A DNA stretch of 31,074 nt from assembly GCA_900540905.1 (NCBI GenBank), contig UQHR01000027.1, forward strand, positions 1-31,074, read 5' to 3'. Position numbers and translations under genes: made by a program. Shown piece after piece: positions 7,180-14,822 of this stretch (position 1 is its first letter; every line of letters starts with the position of its first letter). Under the pieces are notes generated by a model. The model saw nothing but the letters and a program-made list of their open reading frames with translations. It was not told the origin of the DNA and did not search any database. Source of the DNA: an uncultured Collinsella sp. (lineage in GTDB: Bacteria > Actinomycetota > Coriobacteriia > Coriobacteriales > Coriobacteriaceae).

Positions 7180-7983
7180 CTACACCACGTTTCCGCCAGC
7201 CCGCATCGCCGTTCGCGCACGGGCGCGCACAATACGAGAAACGGTACTTTTGCCAATCCCCGTATACCGCTCAATCTGACGCACCGTAAAACCGGCATCG
7301 TGCAATCCAAGGATAACGACATTGCGTTGCGCCGACGGTGCGGCTTTAACCACGTGGAGCGGAACCCCGAGCCCCTTCGCCAACTTTTCGGCAAAGGCGT
7401 GGCGTTCCCACTCCGTCTCTTTCATATCGCACAGCGCTGGCTCGCCGCTGTCGGGCGTCGAAAGCGAATAGGCAATAAAAGCCTTAGCAGAACCGAAAAG
7501 CTCAAGCACGCATGAAGGGTCGGAAAATCCCCTCGTCATATCGTTGTCATAGGCCCGTAGATACTCGGCAAAGCTGCTCCACGGATAGCGCTCAATCAGA
7601 GCAATGCCCGCCTCCTGCGGATTGGCATGTACGGAGCGAATAGCCTCCATCACCTGCCAGTCGGTATCGAGCGAGCGACGCTCAAAACGCTCACGAAACA
7701 GGCAGCCCGTGCGCCCGGTACGTTTATTGAACCGACGGGCATACGTCAGCAGCAACCGCTGCATGGCTGCGCTCATTTCGTCCTCATAATCCAAAAGCAC
7801 CAGATCCACGTGGTCGTCCATAAGGCACCACGCCACGATTGTCACCCCCGCCTCCCGGCAGCAGTCGCGCATCAGCTCCAGAAACTCCCAGCGGTCGTCA
7901 TCGGTCTCAAAGATCAGTTGCTTGCCTGTACCGCGGGCACAGACATGGTAAAAGCCGGTGACCGTTCTCCAAACGCGCTACAT
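7180..7983 (-). pseudogene. Decayed REP-associated (Y1/HUH) transposase
   Basis: The reading frame encodes a TnpA-REP/IS200-like single-domain transposase: FYHVCARGTGKQLIFE, a helical region, AWCLMDDHVDLVLLD, YARRFNKRTGRTGCLFRERF, and a C-terminal helix-turn-helix (GFTVRQIERYTGIGKSTVSRI). Two lesions are visible. The natural start, ATG at 7983-7981 with GAGGGGAG six bases upstream, is followed at once by TAG at 7980-7978, although the same frame then continues uninterrupted to 7180. The metal-binding HxH motif reads His-Val-Asp (7804-7812) instead of His-Val-His. The next in-frame ATG at 7872 would remove the first strand of the fold. The element has no recognisable insertion-sequence ends, as is usual for these domesticated transposases, which act on short hairpin repeats. 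Confidence 0.72.
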
Positions 7984-8375
7984 GACGCTCCCCTCGCCGG
8001 GATCTGCTTGCCATCCAATACAGCACGATTGAAGCGTGCCATCAAAACATTCACGCAAAACAACTGCGCCACACGGCAAAAGGCAGTATACAGGCGGCGA
8101 ACGGCATCATAGCTACAGGTCAGGCAACGCGACATAGTCAAAAGCTTGAACAGAACCGACCCCCTTCAGCGAACCGCACAGCCGCAAACAGCTTTGTTAA
8201 ATCGCTTCAATTGAAAGTTCCGAGCTTCTCGCTACGAAAACTGAGCCGTTCGCCGAATATTCCGTGCATTTCGCGGTATTATAGGGGCTGCATGTCATGT
8301 CCCTTTCGAAGGGTCGCCCGGCAATCGCCAGCCACGACCCCCAGACGGGACGCCAACACGATAGAGAGGAGAGGC
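7984..8375. other. Intergenic region with promoter for the IscU-like gene
   Basis: This 392-bp gap holds no convincing gene. It shows two perfect palindromes, TTCAATTGAA at 8206-8215 and GAATATTC at 8255-8262, and a good -10 TATTAT at 8277-8282 (extended as GTATTATAG). The -35 region is poor, and the second palindrome overlaps it, so an activated or repressed promoter is plausible. A short hairpin CCCTT/AAGGG follows near 8304. The ribosome binding site of the downstream gene is AGGAGAGG. Confidence 0.4.
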
Positions 8376-9110
8376 ATGCAGTACTCACAGGAAGTGGAGA
8401 ACATGTGCCCCGTTGCCAAGGGTGCATACCACGGCCCCGCACCCATCCCCGAGGAGGGCAAGTGGGTCCAGGCTAAGGAGATTTCCGACATCTCCGGTCT
8501 TACGCACGGTGTGGGTTGGTGCGCACCTCAGCAGGGCGCCTGCAAGCTCACGCTGAACGTCAAGGACGGCATCATCGAGGAGGCCCTCGTTGAGACCATC
8601 GGCTGCTCGGGCATGACCCACTCTGCCGCCATGGCTTCCGAGATCCTTCCCGGTAAGACCATCCTCGAGGCCCTCAACACCGACCTCGTCTGCGACGCCA
8701 TCAACGTTGCTATGCGCGAGATCTTCCTGCAGATCGTTTACGGCCGCAGCCAGACCGCGTTCTCCGAGGGCGGCCTGCCCGTGGGCGCCTCCCTCGACGA
8801 CCTCGGCAAGGGCCTTCGCTCTCAGGTCGGTACCATGTTCGGCACCAAGGCCAAGGGCGCTCGTTACCTCGAGCTCGCTCAGGGCTACGTCACCCGCATG
8901 GCTCTCAACGACAAGAACGAGATCATCGCGTTCGAGTTCCTGAACCTCGGTAAGTTCACCGACGCCGTCAAGGCCGGCAAGACCCCCGAGGAGGCCATCG
9001 CTGGCGCTATGGGCCACTATGGTCAGTGGGAGAACGCTGCCAAGTACATCGACCCGCGCACCGACGAGGAGACTCACTCCGTCGCCAGCGTGTTCCCGGT
9101 TCACGAGTAG
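8376..9110 (+). CDS. IscU/NifU-N-like scaffold protein paired with GGGtGRT protein
   Basis: A 244-residue protein whose residues 45-110 resemble the IscU/NifU N-terminal scaffold fold: GWCAPQQGACKLTLNVKDGIIEEALVETIGCSG (quoted in parts: GWCAPQQGAC and IGCSGMTHS). It differs from IscU and SufU: the first cysteines (Cys49, Cys56) are displaced from the usual NPxCGD position, Cys77 matches the GC motif, there is no late VKC cysteine, and about 110 extra residues follow. Cys11 and Cys106 are the other cysteines. The start at 8376 is set by AGGAGAGG just upstream; a longer frame from 8211 is unsupported. The next gene, a GGGtGRT-family protein, starts 18 bases after its stop. Binding of an Fe-S cluster is a guess from the fold; the substrate and role are unknown. 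Confidence 0.8.
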   Translation: MQYSQEVENMCPVAKGAYHGPAPIPEEGKWVQAKEISDISGLTHGVGWCAPQQGACKLTLNVKDGIIEEALVETIGCSGMTHSAAMASEILPGKTILEALNTDLVCDAINVAMREIFLQIVYGRSQTAFSEGGLPVGASLDDLGKGLRSQVGTMFGTKAKGARYLELAQGYVTRMALNDKNEIIAFEFLNLGKFTDAVKAGKTPEEAIAGAMGHYGQWENAAKYIDPRTDEETHSVASVFPVHE

Positions 9111-9128
9111 AAAGGGAGGGAAATAACT

Positions 9129-10133
9129 ATGACTGTTACGTTCGAAGGTTACGAGCGCCGCGCTGACAAGATCAACAAGTGCCTCGCCGACAACGGCATC
9201 GCCTCCCTCGAGGAAGCTCTGCAGATCTGCACCGACAAGGGCTTCAACCCGCGTGAGATCGTCAACAACACCCAGTCCATCGCCTTCCAGAACGCTGAGT
9301 GGGCCTACACCCTCGGCTGCGCTCTCGCTGTCAAGCGCGAGGCCAAGACCGCTTCCGAGGCTGCTGCCATCATCGGCGAGGGCATCCAGGCCTTCACCGT
9401 TCCCGGCTCCGTCGCCGAGGACCGCAAGGTCGGTCTGGGCCACGGCAACCTGGGCGCTATGCTGCTCTCCGACGACACCGAGTGCTTCGCCTTCCTGGCC
9501 GGCCACGAGTCCTTCGCTGCCGCTGAGGGCGCTATCGGCCTGGCTCTGAACGCCAACAAGGCTCGTAAGAAGCCGCTTCGCGTTATCCTCAACGGTCTGG
9601 GCAAGGACGCTGCTCAGATCATCGCCCGCATCAACGGCTTCACCTATGTGAAGACCCAGTTCGACTACTACACGGGCGAGCTCAAGGTCGTCGAGACCAT
9701 CCCCTACTCCGATGGTCCCCGCGCTGCCGTTAACTGCTACGGCTCCGACGACGTCCGCGAGGGCGTTGCCATCATGTGGCACGAGAACGTCGACATCTCG
9801 ATTACCGGTAACTCCACCAACCCCACGCGCTTCCAGCACCCCGTCGCTGGCACCTACAAGAAGGAGCGCATCGAGGCTGGCAAGAAGTACTTCTCCGTCG
9901 CTTCTGGTGGCGGCACTGGCCGTACCCTGCACCCGGACAACATGGGCGCCGGCCCTGCCTCTTACGGCATGACCGACACCATGGGCCGTATGCACTCCGA
10001 CGCCCAGTTCGCCGGTTCTTCCTCCGTGCCTGCGCACGTCGATATGATGGGTCTCATCGGCATGGGCAACAACCCCATGGTCGGTGCCACCGTCGCCTGC
10101 GCTGTCGCCGTCGAGGAGGCCCTCAAGGCCTAA
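9129..10133 (+). CDS. GGGtGRT-family protein, function unknown
   Basis: A 334-residue member of the uncharacterised family named after its GGGtGRT motif, here GGGTGRT at residues 260-266. The region after the motif is rich in glycine, methionine and histidine (LHPDNMGAGPASYGMTDTMG, then PAHVDMMGLIGMGNNPM), suggesting a nucleotide- or metal-binding loop region. There are no signal peptide or membrane segments. The ribosome binding site AGGGAGGG and heavy use of GCT, GGT and CGT codons, more than in the neighbouring suf genes, suggest high expression. It is co-transcribed with the IscU-like gene and ends in a good terminator. Members of this family are commonly found beside such IscU-like proteins. 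No enzyme activity can be assigned from sequence. Confidence 0.85.
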   Translation: MTVTFEGYERRADKINKCLADNGIASLEEALQICTDKGFNPREIVNNTQSIAFQNAEWAYTLGCALAVKREAKTASEAAAIIGEGIQAFTVPGSVAEDRKVGLGHGNLGAMLLSDDTECFAFLAGHESFAAAEGAIGLALNANKARKKPLRVILNGLGKDAAQIIARINGFTYVKTQFDYYTGELKVVETIPYSDGPRAAVNCYGSDDVREGVAIMWHENVDISITGNSTNPTRFQHPVAGTYKKERIEAGKKYFSVASGGGTGRTLHPDNMGAGPASYGMTDTMGRMHSDAQFAGSSSVPAHVDMMGLIGMGNNPMVGATVACAVAVEEALKA

Positions 10134-10168
10134 TCGCGCCTGCGCGATGCTCATATAGTTGAGCTTTA

Positions 10169-10203
10169 GAGCTGCTACCCACCCGGGTAGCGGCTCTTTT
10201 TTT
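10169..10203 (+). terminator. Terminator of the IscU-like/GGGtGRT operon
   Basis: A 12-bp stem with one G-T pair (10169-10180 with 10185-10196), a four-base loop and a T7 run follow the GGGtGRT gene by 35 bases. Confidence 0.9.
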
Positions 10204-10214
10204 GTCCCTCCCTC

Positions 10215-10281
10215 AGTTGCGGTGAAATAGTTCCTAAACAGCCGCCCCATCCTTCCAAACAGGAACTATTCCACCGCAACT
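10215..10281. repeat. Inverted-repeat element, 21-bp arms
   Basis: The left arm 10215-10235 begins AGTTGCGGTG and the right arm is 10261-10281. They are complementary at 20 of 21 positions, separated by a 25-base loop. There is no T-run, so it is not a normal terminator. It looks like a REP-type or miniature element dispersed between genes. Confidence 0.75.
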
Positions 10282-10407
10282 TCTTAGCGAGCGTTAAGGT
10301 ATCGGTGACGCCCACCTTCCATTTTGGCCCTTTACCGATTTATCCAATCTTTGCGATACCTTTGCCGATCACCCGTGCGACAATGCGCCGGACGAGAAAG
10401 GAATCCG

Positions 10408-11934
10408 ATGGAATCGACTGATGTACTGGTAATTGGATCTGGCATTGCGGGCCTTTGCGCCGCCATCGAAGCGGCACGCACGGGTGCAACCGTCGCTGTG
10501 GCAAGCGTCGGCAAGACCATGAGCGGATCGAGCTTCTTCCCGGGAACCTGGGGTCTCGGCCTTATTGGACCCGTCGACGAAAACGACGAACAGGACCTCA
10601 TCGACACCATCCAGGCCGTGGGCGGCGGCGTTGCCGACCCTACGCTCGTCCAGACGTTTGTCCACGGTATTCCTCAGGCCATCCAATGGCTCGAGCAGGA
10701 TCTAGGTGTTGAGCTCCAGCGTCCGCAAAGTGCCGAGAGTGCCCGGCAGAAGCAGTTTATCCCCTGCTTTGACCATAAAACGCGTATGTGGCGCGGCCTG
10801 ACCCGCAAGCCGCTTGAAGACGCGTGTACGGCCCAGATCGAGTTGCTCGGAATTCGCCTACTCCCCCGCCACGAGCTTATCGATCTTCTTGAGGATGCGA
10901 ACGGAAAGATTGTCGGCGCCGTGCTCTACGACCGCGCAAAGGAGCGTCTCGTACCTTTGGCAGCTAAGGCCACCATCATCGCAGCCGGCGGCACGGGTGG
11001 CCTATTCGAGCGTAGCCTCACTTCCGCCGACGTGCTCAGCTCATCACAAGCCATCGCGTGGTCGCACGGTGTGTCCCTTACTAATATAGAGTTCATGCAG
11101 ATGATGCCGGGCTTCATCGAGCCCAAGCGCGACCTTGTCTTTAACGAGAAGACCTGGCGCTACGTACATGTAGACCAGCCGGTCGATATCGCCGACGACA
11201 AGCTAGACAATCTGCTTGAACAGCGCTCCGGATATGGCCCCTTCACGTCACGCTTGGCTTCCCGCGCCATCGATCTTGCCATCGATCAAGCAGGCGCCGA
11301 AGGCCTGGCGCTCCACTACGACTTCCCCCGCGAGGACGTCCCTGAGTTTGTGCAGACCTTTGCCACCTGGCTGCAAGACGAGCACGGCATCGCGCCGACC
11401 GACGAGATGCGCGTGGCGATGTATGCCCACGCCGCCAACGGCGGTATCAAAATCGACAAGACAGCCTTCACGGGCGTCGAAGGCCTCTATGCCTGCGGCG
11501 AGGCGACAGGCGGCATGCACGGCGCCGACCGTATTGGTGGCTTGTCGAGCGCCAACGGCATCGTGTTCGGACGCATCGCAGGCGCATCGGCAGCCCAGGC
11601 AGCACAGAATACACCTGAGGAGGCCCCAAAGGCGGATATCGCCCTCCCCCAGTACGGCATTGCCACGACAGATGCCGAACGCCTGACACGCAGCCTTAAA
11701 CACACGATGAGCACCTATTGCATGATCAACCGCACCGAGACGGGTCTATCCGAGGCACTACACAAGCTTGAGGGCTTGAAGACGGAGGCGACGACTTTGA
11801 GCACGCAGAAAGTCCTGGACAGCGAAGTCGCAGCCCTCGCCCGCCTGCAATCGCAAATTAAGCTGGCAACCGAGATGGTCAAAGCCATGCGCGGACGGAC
11901 CGAAAGTATGGGTTCGCACTATCGAGCGGACTAA
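10408..11934 (+). CDS. FAD-dependent oxidoreductase, FrdA/L-aspartate oxidase superfamily
   Basis: A 508-residue flavoprotein. The N-terminal dinucleotide fold has DVLVIGSGIAGLCAAIEAA (GxGxxG at 10-15). Later family blocks are IIAAGGTGGLF, the substrate-domain region, AANGGIKIDKTAFTGVEGLY and ACGEATGGMHGADRIGGLSS. The C-terminal helical part ends RTESMGSHYRAD, very like the RxESRGxHxRxD end of L-aspartate oxidase and fumarate reductase flavoproteins. No signal peptide and no haem-binding CxxCH were seen, so it is probably soluble and cytoplasmic. The start at 10408 has AAAGGAA upstream. No nadA, nadC, frdB or electron-transfer partner lies next to it, so it stands alone and the substrate (aspartate, fumarate or another acid) remains open. 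Confidence 0.75.
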   Translation: MESTDVLVIGSGIAGLCAAIEAARTGATVAVASVGKTMSGSSFFPGTWGLGLIGPVDENDEQDLIDTIQAVGGGVADPTLVQTFVHGIPQAIQWLEQDLGVELQRPQSAESARQKQFIPCFDHKTRMWRGLTRKPLEDACTAQIELLGIRLLPRHELIDLLEDANGKIVGAVLYDRAKERLVPLAAKATIIAAGGTGGLFERSLTSADVLSSSQAIAWSHGVSLTNIEFMQMMPGFIEPKRDLVFNEKTWRYVHVDQPVDIADDKLDNLLEQRSGYGPFTSRLASRAIDLAIDQAGAEGLALHYDFPREDVPEFVQTFATWLQDEHGIAPTDEMRVAMYAHAANGGIKIDKTAFTGVEGLYACGEATGGMHGADRIGGLSSANGIVFGRIAGASAAQAAQNTPEEAPKADIALPQYGIATTDAERLTRSLKHTMSTYCMINRTETGLSEALHKLEGLKTEATTLSTQKVLDSEVAALARLQSQIKLATEMVKAMRGRTESMGSHYRAD

Positions 11935-11975
11935 GCTGAGCACCCCTCTAGAGCAGAACACAACTTCTCGATATT

Positions 11976-12013
11976 AATGGGTCCCGTGAGCTCAAAGCGA
12001 CACGGGGGCCATT
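11976..12013. other. Intergenic hairpin without T-run
   Basis: AATGG (11976-11980) and CCCGTG (11983-11988) pair with CACGGG (12001-12006) and CCATT (12009-12013), leaving a small internal loop and a 12-base end loop. It lies between the flavoprotein gene and dinD. The lack of a T-run on either strand argues against a simple terminator. A -10-like TATACT at 12032-12037 may belong to dinD. Confidence 0.5.
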
Positions 12014-12095
12014 CGTGTCCGCGCGGGCAAATATACTCATTCTGAATACGGAGTCGGCATAGTCCACGTAGACAAACGAACAGAAAGGAAGAGAT

Positions 12096-12956
12096 ATGGA
12101 CAGCAGGGATATCGAGAAATGGCGTGTCGAACTTGACAGCTACGCCCATGTAGAAGACGGCGTTGAGTATTGGCTCGCACGCGATTTAATGGAACCCATG
12201 GGGTACACTCGATGGGAAAACTTCGCCGAAGTTGTTAAGAGAGCAAAAGTCTCGTGCGAAACAAACAAAACTCCAGTTGATTCCCATTTTCGTGACACCA
12301 CGAAAATGGTAACTGCCGGTGTCGCCGCTCGCGCGGTTAAAGACTACAAACTTACACGCTACGCATGCTATTTAATCGCCCAAAACGGAGACCCAAACAA
12401 GCCCGAAATCGCGCTCGCACAGGCGTACTTCGCCGTGCAGACACGCCGTCAGGAGCTCATTGAGCAGCACTTCGCAGAGATTCAGCGCTTGCAGGCGCGC
12501 CACTCGCTATCCGATTCAGAGAAACAGCTCTCGGGCATTGCGTTCAAACGAGGCGTGGACTCCAAAGGATTCGCAATCATCAAGTCGAAGGGCGATGAGG
12601 CGTTATTCGGCGGAAGAAGCACGGCGGACATGAAGCGGCAGCTTGGTGTGCCCAAGAGCGCGGCATTGGCGGACAGGTTAGCCGATGTTCTCATCAAAGC
12701 AAAGGACCTTACGAACTCGATGACGGCCTTCAACGCCGAGGAACACGATCTGTACGGCCTGGACCAGATCAAGCAAGAGCACATCGAGAACAACACAAGC
12801 GTGCGTGGTAGCCTCATCGACCGTGGAATTGTCCCCGAGAATCTACCGCCTGCCGAGGATACAAAGAAGCTCGAACGTCGCGTGAAAGCAGACGAGAAAA
12901 AGCTCAAGGAGGGCACAGACGGATTCACCGACCCCCAGGGCAGGCTTGACTTGTAA
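12096..12956 (+). CDS. dinD: DinD-like DNA-damage-inducible protein D
   Basis: A 286-residue homologue of E. coli DinD (about 274 residues), which is SOS-induced and limits RecA filaments in vitro. The N-terminal 90 residues form a BRO-N-like region (YWLARDLMEPMGYTRWENF). The middle holds KLTRYACYLIAQNGDPNKPE and IALAQAYFAVQTRRQELIE, which are hallmarks of the family. The C-terminal half has FKRGVDSKGFAIIKSKGDEALFGG (quoted in part: GDEALFGG) and ends in a charged tail. AGGAAG precedes the start codon. Base composition is lower in G+C over the first 300 bases than in neighbours, hinting at acquisition, as is common for this patchily distributed gene. I could not see a LexA-type palindrome upstream, so SOS control is not shown. 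Confidence 0.88.
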   Translation: MDSRDIEKWRVELDSYAHVEDGVEYWLARDLMEPMGYTRWENFAEVVKRAKVSCETNKTPVDSHFRDTTKMVTAGVAARAVKDYKLTRYACYLIAQNGDPNKPEIALAQAYFAVQTRRQELIEQHFAEIQRLQARHSLSDSEKQLSGIAFKRGVDSKGFAIIKSKGDEALFGGRSTADMKRQLGVPKSAALADRLADVLIKAKDLTNSMTAFNAEEHDLYGLDQIKQEHIENNTSVRGSLIDRGIVPENLPPAEDTKKLERRVKADEKKLKEGTDGFTDPQGRLDL

Positions 12957-12998
12957 AGCGTCTGTGCCCTTTCGGGTTCGACCCCATGTACGGTTAAC

Positions 12999-13030
12999 AA
13001 AAAAGACGGCCAACCGAAGTTGACCGTCTT
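12999..13030 (-). terminator. UUCG-tetraloop terminator of the tRNA cluster
   Basis: On the minus strand the stem AAGACGG/CCGTCTT plus CAAC/GTTG, with one internal mismatch, is capped by TTCG closed by C-G, a very stable tetraloop, and followed by T6. It may also stop dinD transcription from the other side. Confidence 0.9.
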
Positions 13031-13039
13031 AACATACTT

Positions 13040-13115
13040 TGGTGGGCCGTCAGGGGGTCGAACCCTGGACCTTGGGATTAAGAGTCCCCTGCTCTACCAA
13101 CTGAGCTAACGACCC
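13040..13115 (-). tRNA. tRNA-Lys(CTT), second copy in transcript
   Basis: A full cloverleaf: acceptor GGGTCGT pairs with ACGGCCC (one G-T), D-arm TTAGCTCAGTTGGTAGAGC, anticodon loop CTCTTAA with anticodon CTT, T-arm with GTTCGAC. Discriminator A and CCA are encoded. It is identical to the copy at 13159-13234. Confidence 0.97.
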
Positions 13116-13119
13116 AAAG

Positions 13120-13145
13120 CTAAAGTCCGTTGTGGCGGACTTTAG
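13120..13145. other. Hairpin between the two tRNA-Lys genes
   Basis: A perfect 10-bp stem (13120-13129 with 13136-13145) with a six-base loop and no T-run. It lies in the 43-base spacer and is probably an RNase processing signal in the precursor, or the remains of the duplication. Confidence 0.6.
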
Positions 13146-13158
13146 AGGAGATATCGTG

Positions 13159-13234
13159 TGGTGGGCCGTCAGGGGGTCGAACCCTGGACCTTGGGATTAA
13201 GAGTCCCCTGCTCTACCAACTGAGCTAACGACCC
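13159..13234 (-). tRNA. tRNA-Lys(CTT), first copy in transcript
   Basis: The same 76 bases as the copy at 13040-13115, with anticodon CTT in loop CTCTTAA and an encoded CCA end. It reads the AAG codon, which the proteins here use very heavily. Confidence 0.97.
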
Positions 13235-13256
13235 GATATCAACACGAAGCAAGAAC

Positions 13257-13334
13257 TGGGGTGGGTAAAGGGACTCGAACCCTCGACCTACGGGACCACA
13301 ACCCGTCGCTCTAGCCAACTGAGCTACACCCACC
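13257..13334 (-). tRNA. tRNA-His(GTG)
   Basis: Acceptor GTGGGTG pairs with TACCCAC; the anticodon loop TTGTGGT holds GTG. The extra G at position -1 (13334) faces C73, the histidine identity pair, and CCA is encoded. First gene of the His-Lys-Lys transcript. Confidence 0.97.
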
Positions 13335-13360
13335 GTGTCCTGTGCGCTTCGCGCTCGACT

Positions 13361-13389
13361 ATTATTGCAAGGAACGCCACGCGATGCAA
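13361..13389 (-). promoter_or_regulatory. Promoter of the tRNA-His-Lys-Lys transcript
   Basis: On the minus strand, TTGCAT (13389-13384), a 17-base spacer and AATAAT (13366-13361) form a near-consensus sigma-70 type promoter, 27 bases before the tRNA-His 5' end. Confidence 0.8.
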
Positions 13390-13499
13390 GCCCCAATTTT
13401 CAAGAATTTTGAAAAGAGTTTTTCGGGCGCGTTTCGAGCAATTCCCACCGGTTTCATAGGAGTAAACTTGCCCCACTGCAAATGCTCGAAAGGACCAGC

Positions 13500-14681
13500 A
13501 TGAAAGAACTCTCCAACCGTACGGCAACATTTACCGATTCGGTCATCCGCCGCATGACGCGCATCTCCAACAAGTACGGTGCCGTCAACCTCTCGCAGGG
13601 CTTCCCTGACTTCGATCCTCCGGCACAGCTGCTCGAGAGCCTCAGCACCATCGCGACCGACCCCAAGCCGCTCTATCACCAGTACCCCATCACTTGGGGC
13701 TCCCAGGCCGTGCGCGAGGCGCTCGCGGCCAAGCAGGAGCACTTTATGGGCTTGCCGATCAACCCCAACGAGAACATCGTAGTCACCTGCGGCTCCACCG
13801 AGGCCATGATGGCCGCCATGATGACGGTTACGAACCCCGGAGACAAGGTCGTCATCTTCTCGCCGTTCTACGAGAACTACGGCGCCGACACGATTCTCTC
13901 GGGCGCTGAGCCCATCTATGTGCCGCTCAACCCGCCCACGTTCGACTTCGATCGCGAGGTTCTCGAGGCCGCCTTCCGCGACAACGATCCCAAGGCAATC
14001 GTCATGTGCAACCCTTCCAATCCCTGCGGCAAGGTCTTTACGCGCGAGGAGCTCACTTTTATTGCCGACCTGTGCAAAAAGTACGATGCCTACTGCATCA
14101 CCGACGAGGTCTACGAGCACATCGTCTACGCGCCCCACGAGCATGTCTATATGGCCACGCTGCCCGGCATGTTCGAGCGCACCATCAGCTGCAGCTCGCT
14201 GTCCAAGACCTACTCCATCACCGGTTGGCGCCTGGGCTACACCATCGCCCCGGCCGAGATTACCGAGCGCATCAAGAAGGTCCACGACTTCCTCACCGTG
14301 GGTGCCGCCGCTCCCCTGCAGGAAGCCGTCGTTACCGCCCTCTACTTCGACGACAGCTATTACGATGAGGTCCTCGACCTCTACACCGCCAAGCGCGACC
14401 TGTTCTGTCAGGGACTCGACAGCATCGGTCTTGAGCATAACGTGCCGCAGGGCGCCTACTACGTCATGATGGACATCTCTGAGTTTGGCTATGACAGCGA
14501 CCTCGAATTCTGCGAGGACCTCGCGTCTAAGGTGGGCGTGGGCGCCGTGCCCGGCTCGAGCTTCTTCCGCGAGCCCGTCAACCACCTGATTCGTTTCCAC
14601 TTTGCCAAGCGAGACGAGACGCTTAACGCGGCACTGGAGAACCTCAAGTCCCTGCGTGATAAAATCAAACCGCGCGGGTAA
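13500..14681 (+). CDS. Class I/II PLP-dependent aminotransferase
   Basis: A 393-residue fold-type I aminotransferase. The Schiff-base lysine is Lys236 in SSLSKTYSITGWRLGY; NPSNPCGKVF holds the cofactor-ring asparagine, ITDEVYEHIVY the aspartate and tyrosine, and RFHFAK the substrate-carboxylate arginine. The N-terminal NLSQGFPDFDPP is typical of the branch containing kynurenine/glutamine, methionine and PatA-type transaminases, so the exact amino-acid substrate is open. The start at 13500 is chosen for the AAAGGA six bases upstream rather than an ATG at 13482 with no site. It is monocistronic, with its own terminator, and divergent from the tRNA cluster. Confidence 0.88.
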   Translation: MKELSNRTATFTDSVIRRMTRISNKYGAVNLSQGFPDFDPPAQLLESLSTIATDPKPLYHQYPITWGSQAVREALAAKQEHFMGLPINPNENIVVTCGSTEAMMAAMMTVTNPGDKVVIFSPFYENYGADTILSGAEPIYVPLNPPTFDFDREVLEAAFRDNDPKAIVMCNPSNPCGKVFTREELTFIADLCKKYDAYCITDEVYEHIVYAPHEHVYMATLPGMFERTISCSSLSKTYSITGWRLGYTIAPAEITERIKKVHDFLTVGAAAPLQEAVVTALYFDDSYYDEVLDLYTAKRDLFCQGLDSIGLEHNVPQGAYYVMMDISEFGYDSDLEFCEDLASKVGVGAVPGSSFFREPVNHLIRFHFAKRDETLNAALENLKSLRDKIKPRG

Positions 14682-14709
14682 GGACGGCCCGGCAACTAAA
14701 GTAACTAAA

Positions 14710-14749
14710 GAAGCCCCGCACCGCCTGCCGCGTTGCGAGGCTTCTTTTT
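14710..14749 (+). terminator. Terminator of the aminotransferase gene
   Basis: GAAGCC-CGC pairs with GCG-GGCTTC around one mismatch, with a 15-base loop and a T5 run, 28 bases after the stop codon. Confidence 0.85.
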
Positions 14750-14756
14750 ATGGCGC

Positions 14757-14784
14757 TTTCTTAAATGGTTTAGAGCTCTATACT
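14757..14784 (+). promoter_or_regulatory. Likely promoter of the ROK kinase gene
   Basis: TTTCTT (14757-14762), 16 bases and TATACT (14779-14784), about 40 bases before the start codon. The -10 is good and the -35 weak. Confidence 0.45.
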
Positions 14785-14822
14785 TTAGTCATGGAGCAAC
14801 TCGTCCCAGTGAGAGGAATATT

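Noticed and set aside
7914..8141. 75-codon frame upstream of the transposase
   Set aside because: It is out of frame with the transposase, has no ribosome binding site and no recognised domain.
8211..8375. N-terminal extension of the IscU-like protein
   Set aside because: The residues are unlike the family and run through the promoter; the ATG at 8376 has a near-perfect ribosome binding site.
8385..10250. 621-codon open frame on the minus strand
   Set aside because: Antisense to the IscU-like and GGGtGRT genes, which have clear families and ribosome binding sites.
12040..12095. LexA/SOS box upstream of dinD
   Set aside because: Only a half-site CGAAC is present; no palindrome such as CGAAC-N4-GTTCG was found.
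13169..13396. Short protein frame across the tRNA-His and tRNA-Lys genes
   Set aside because: It is a translation of tRNA sequence, a common artefact.
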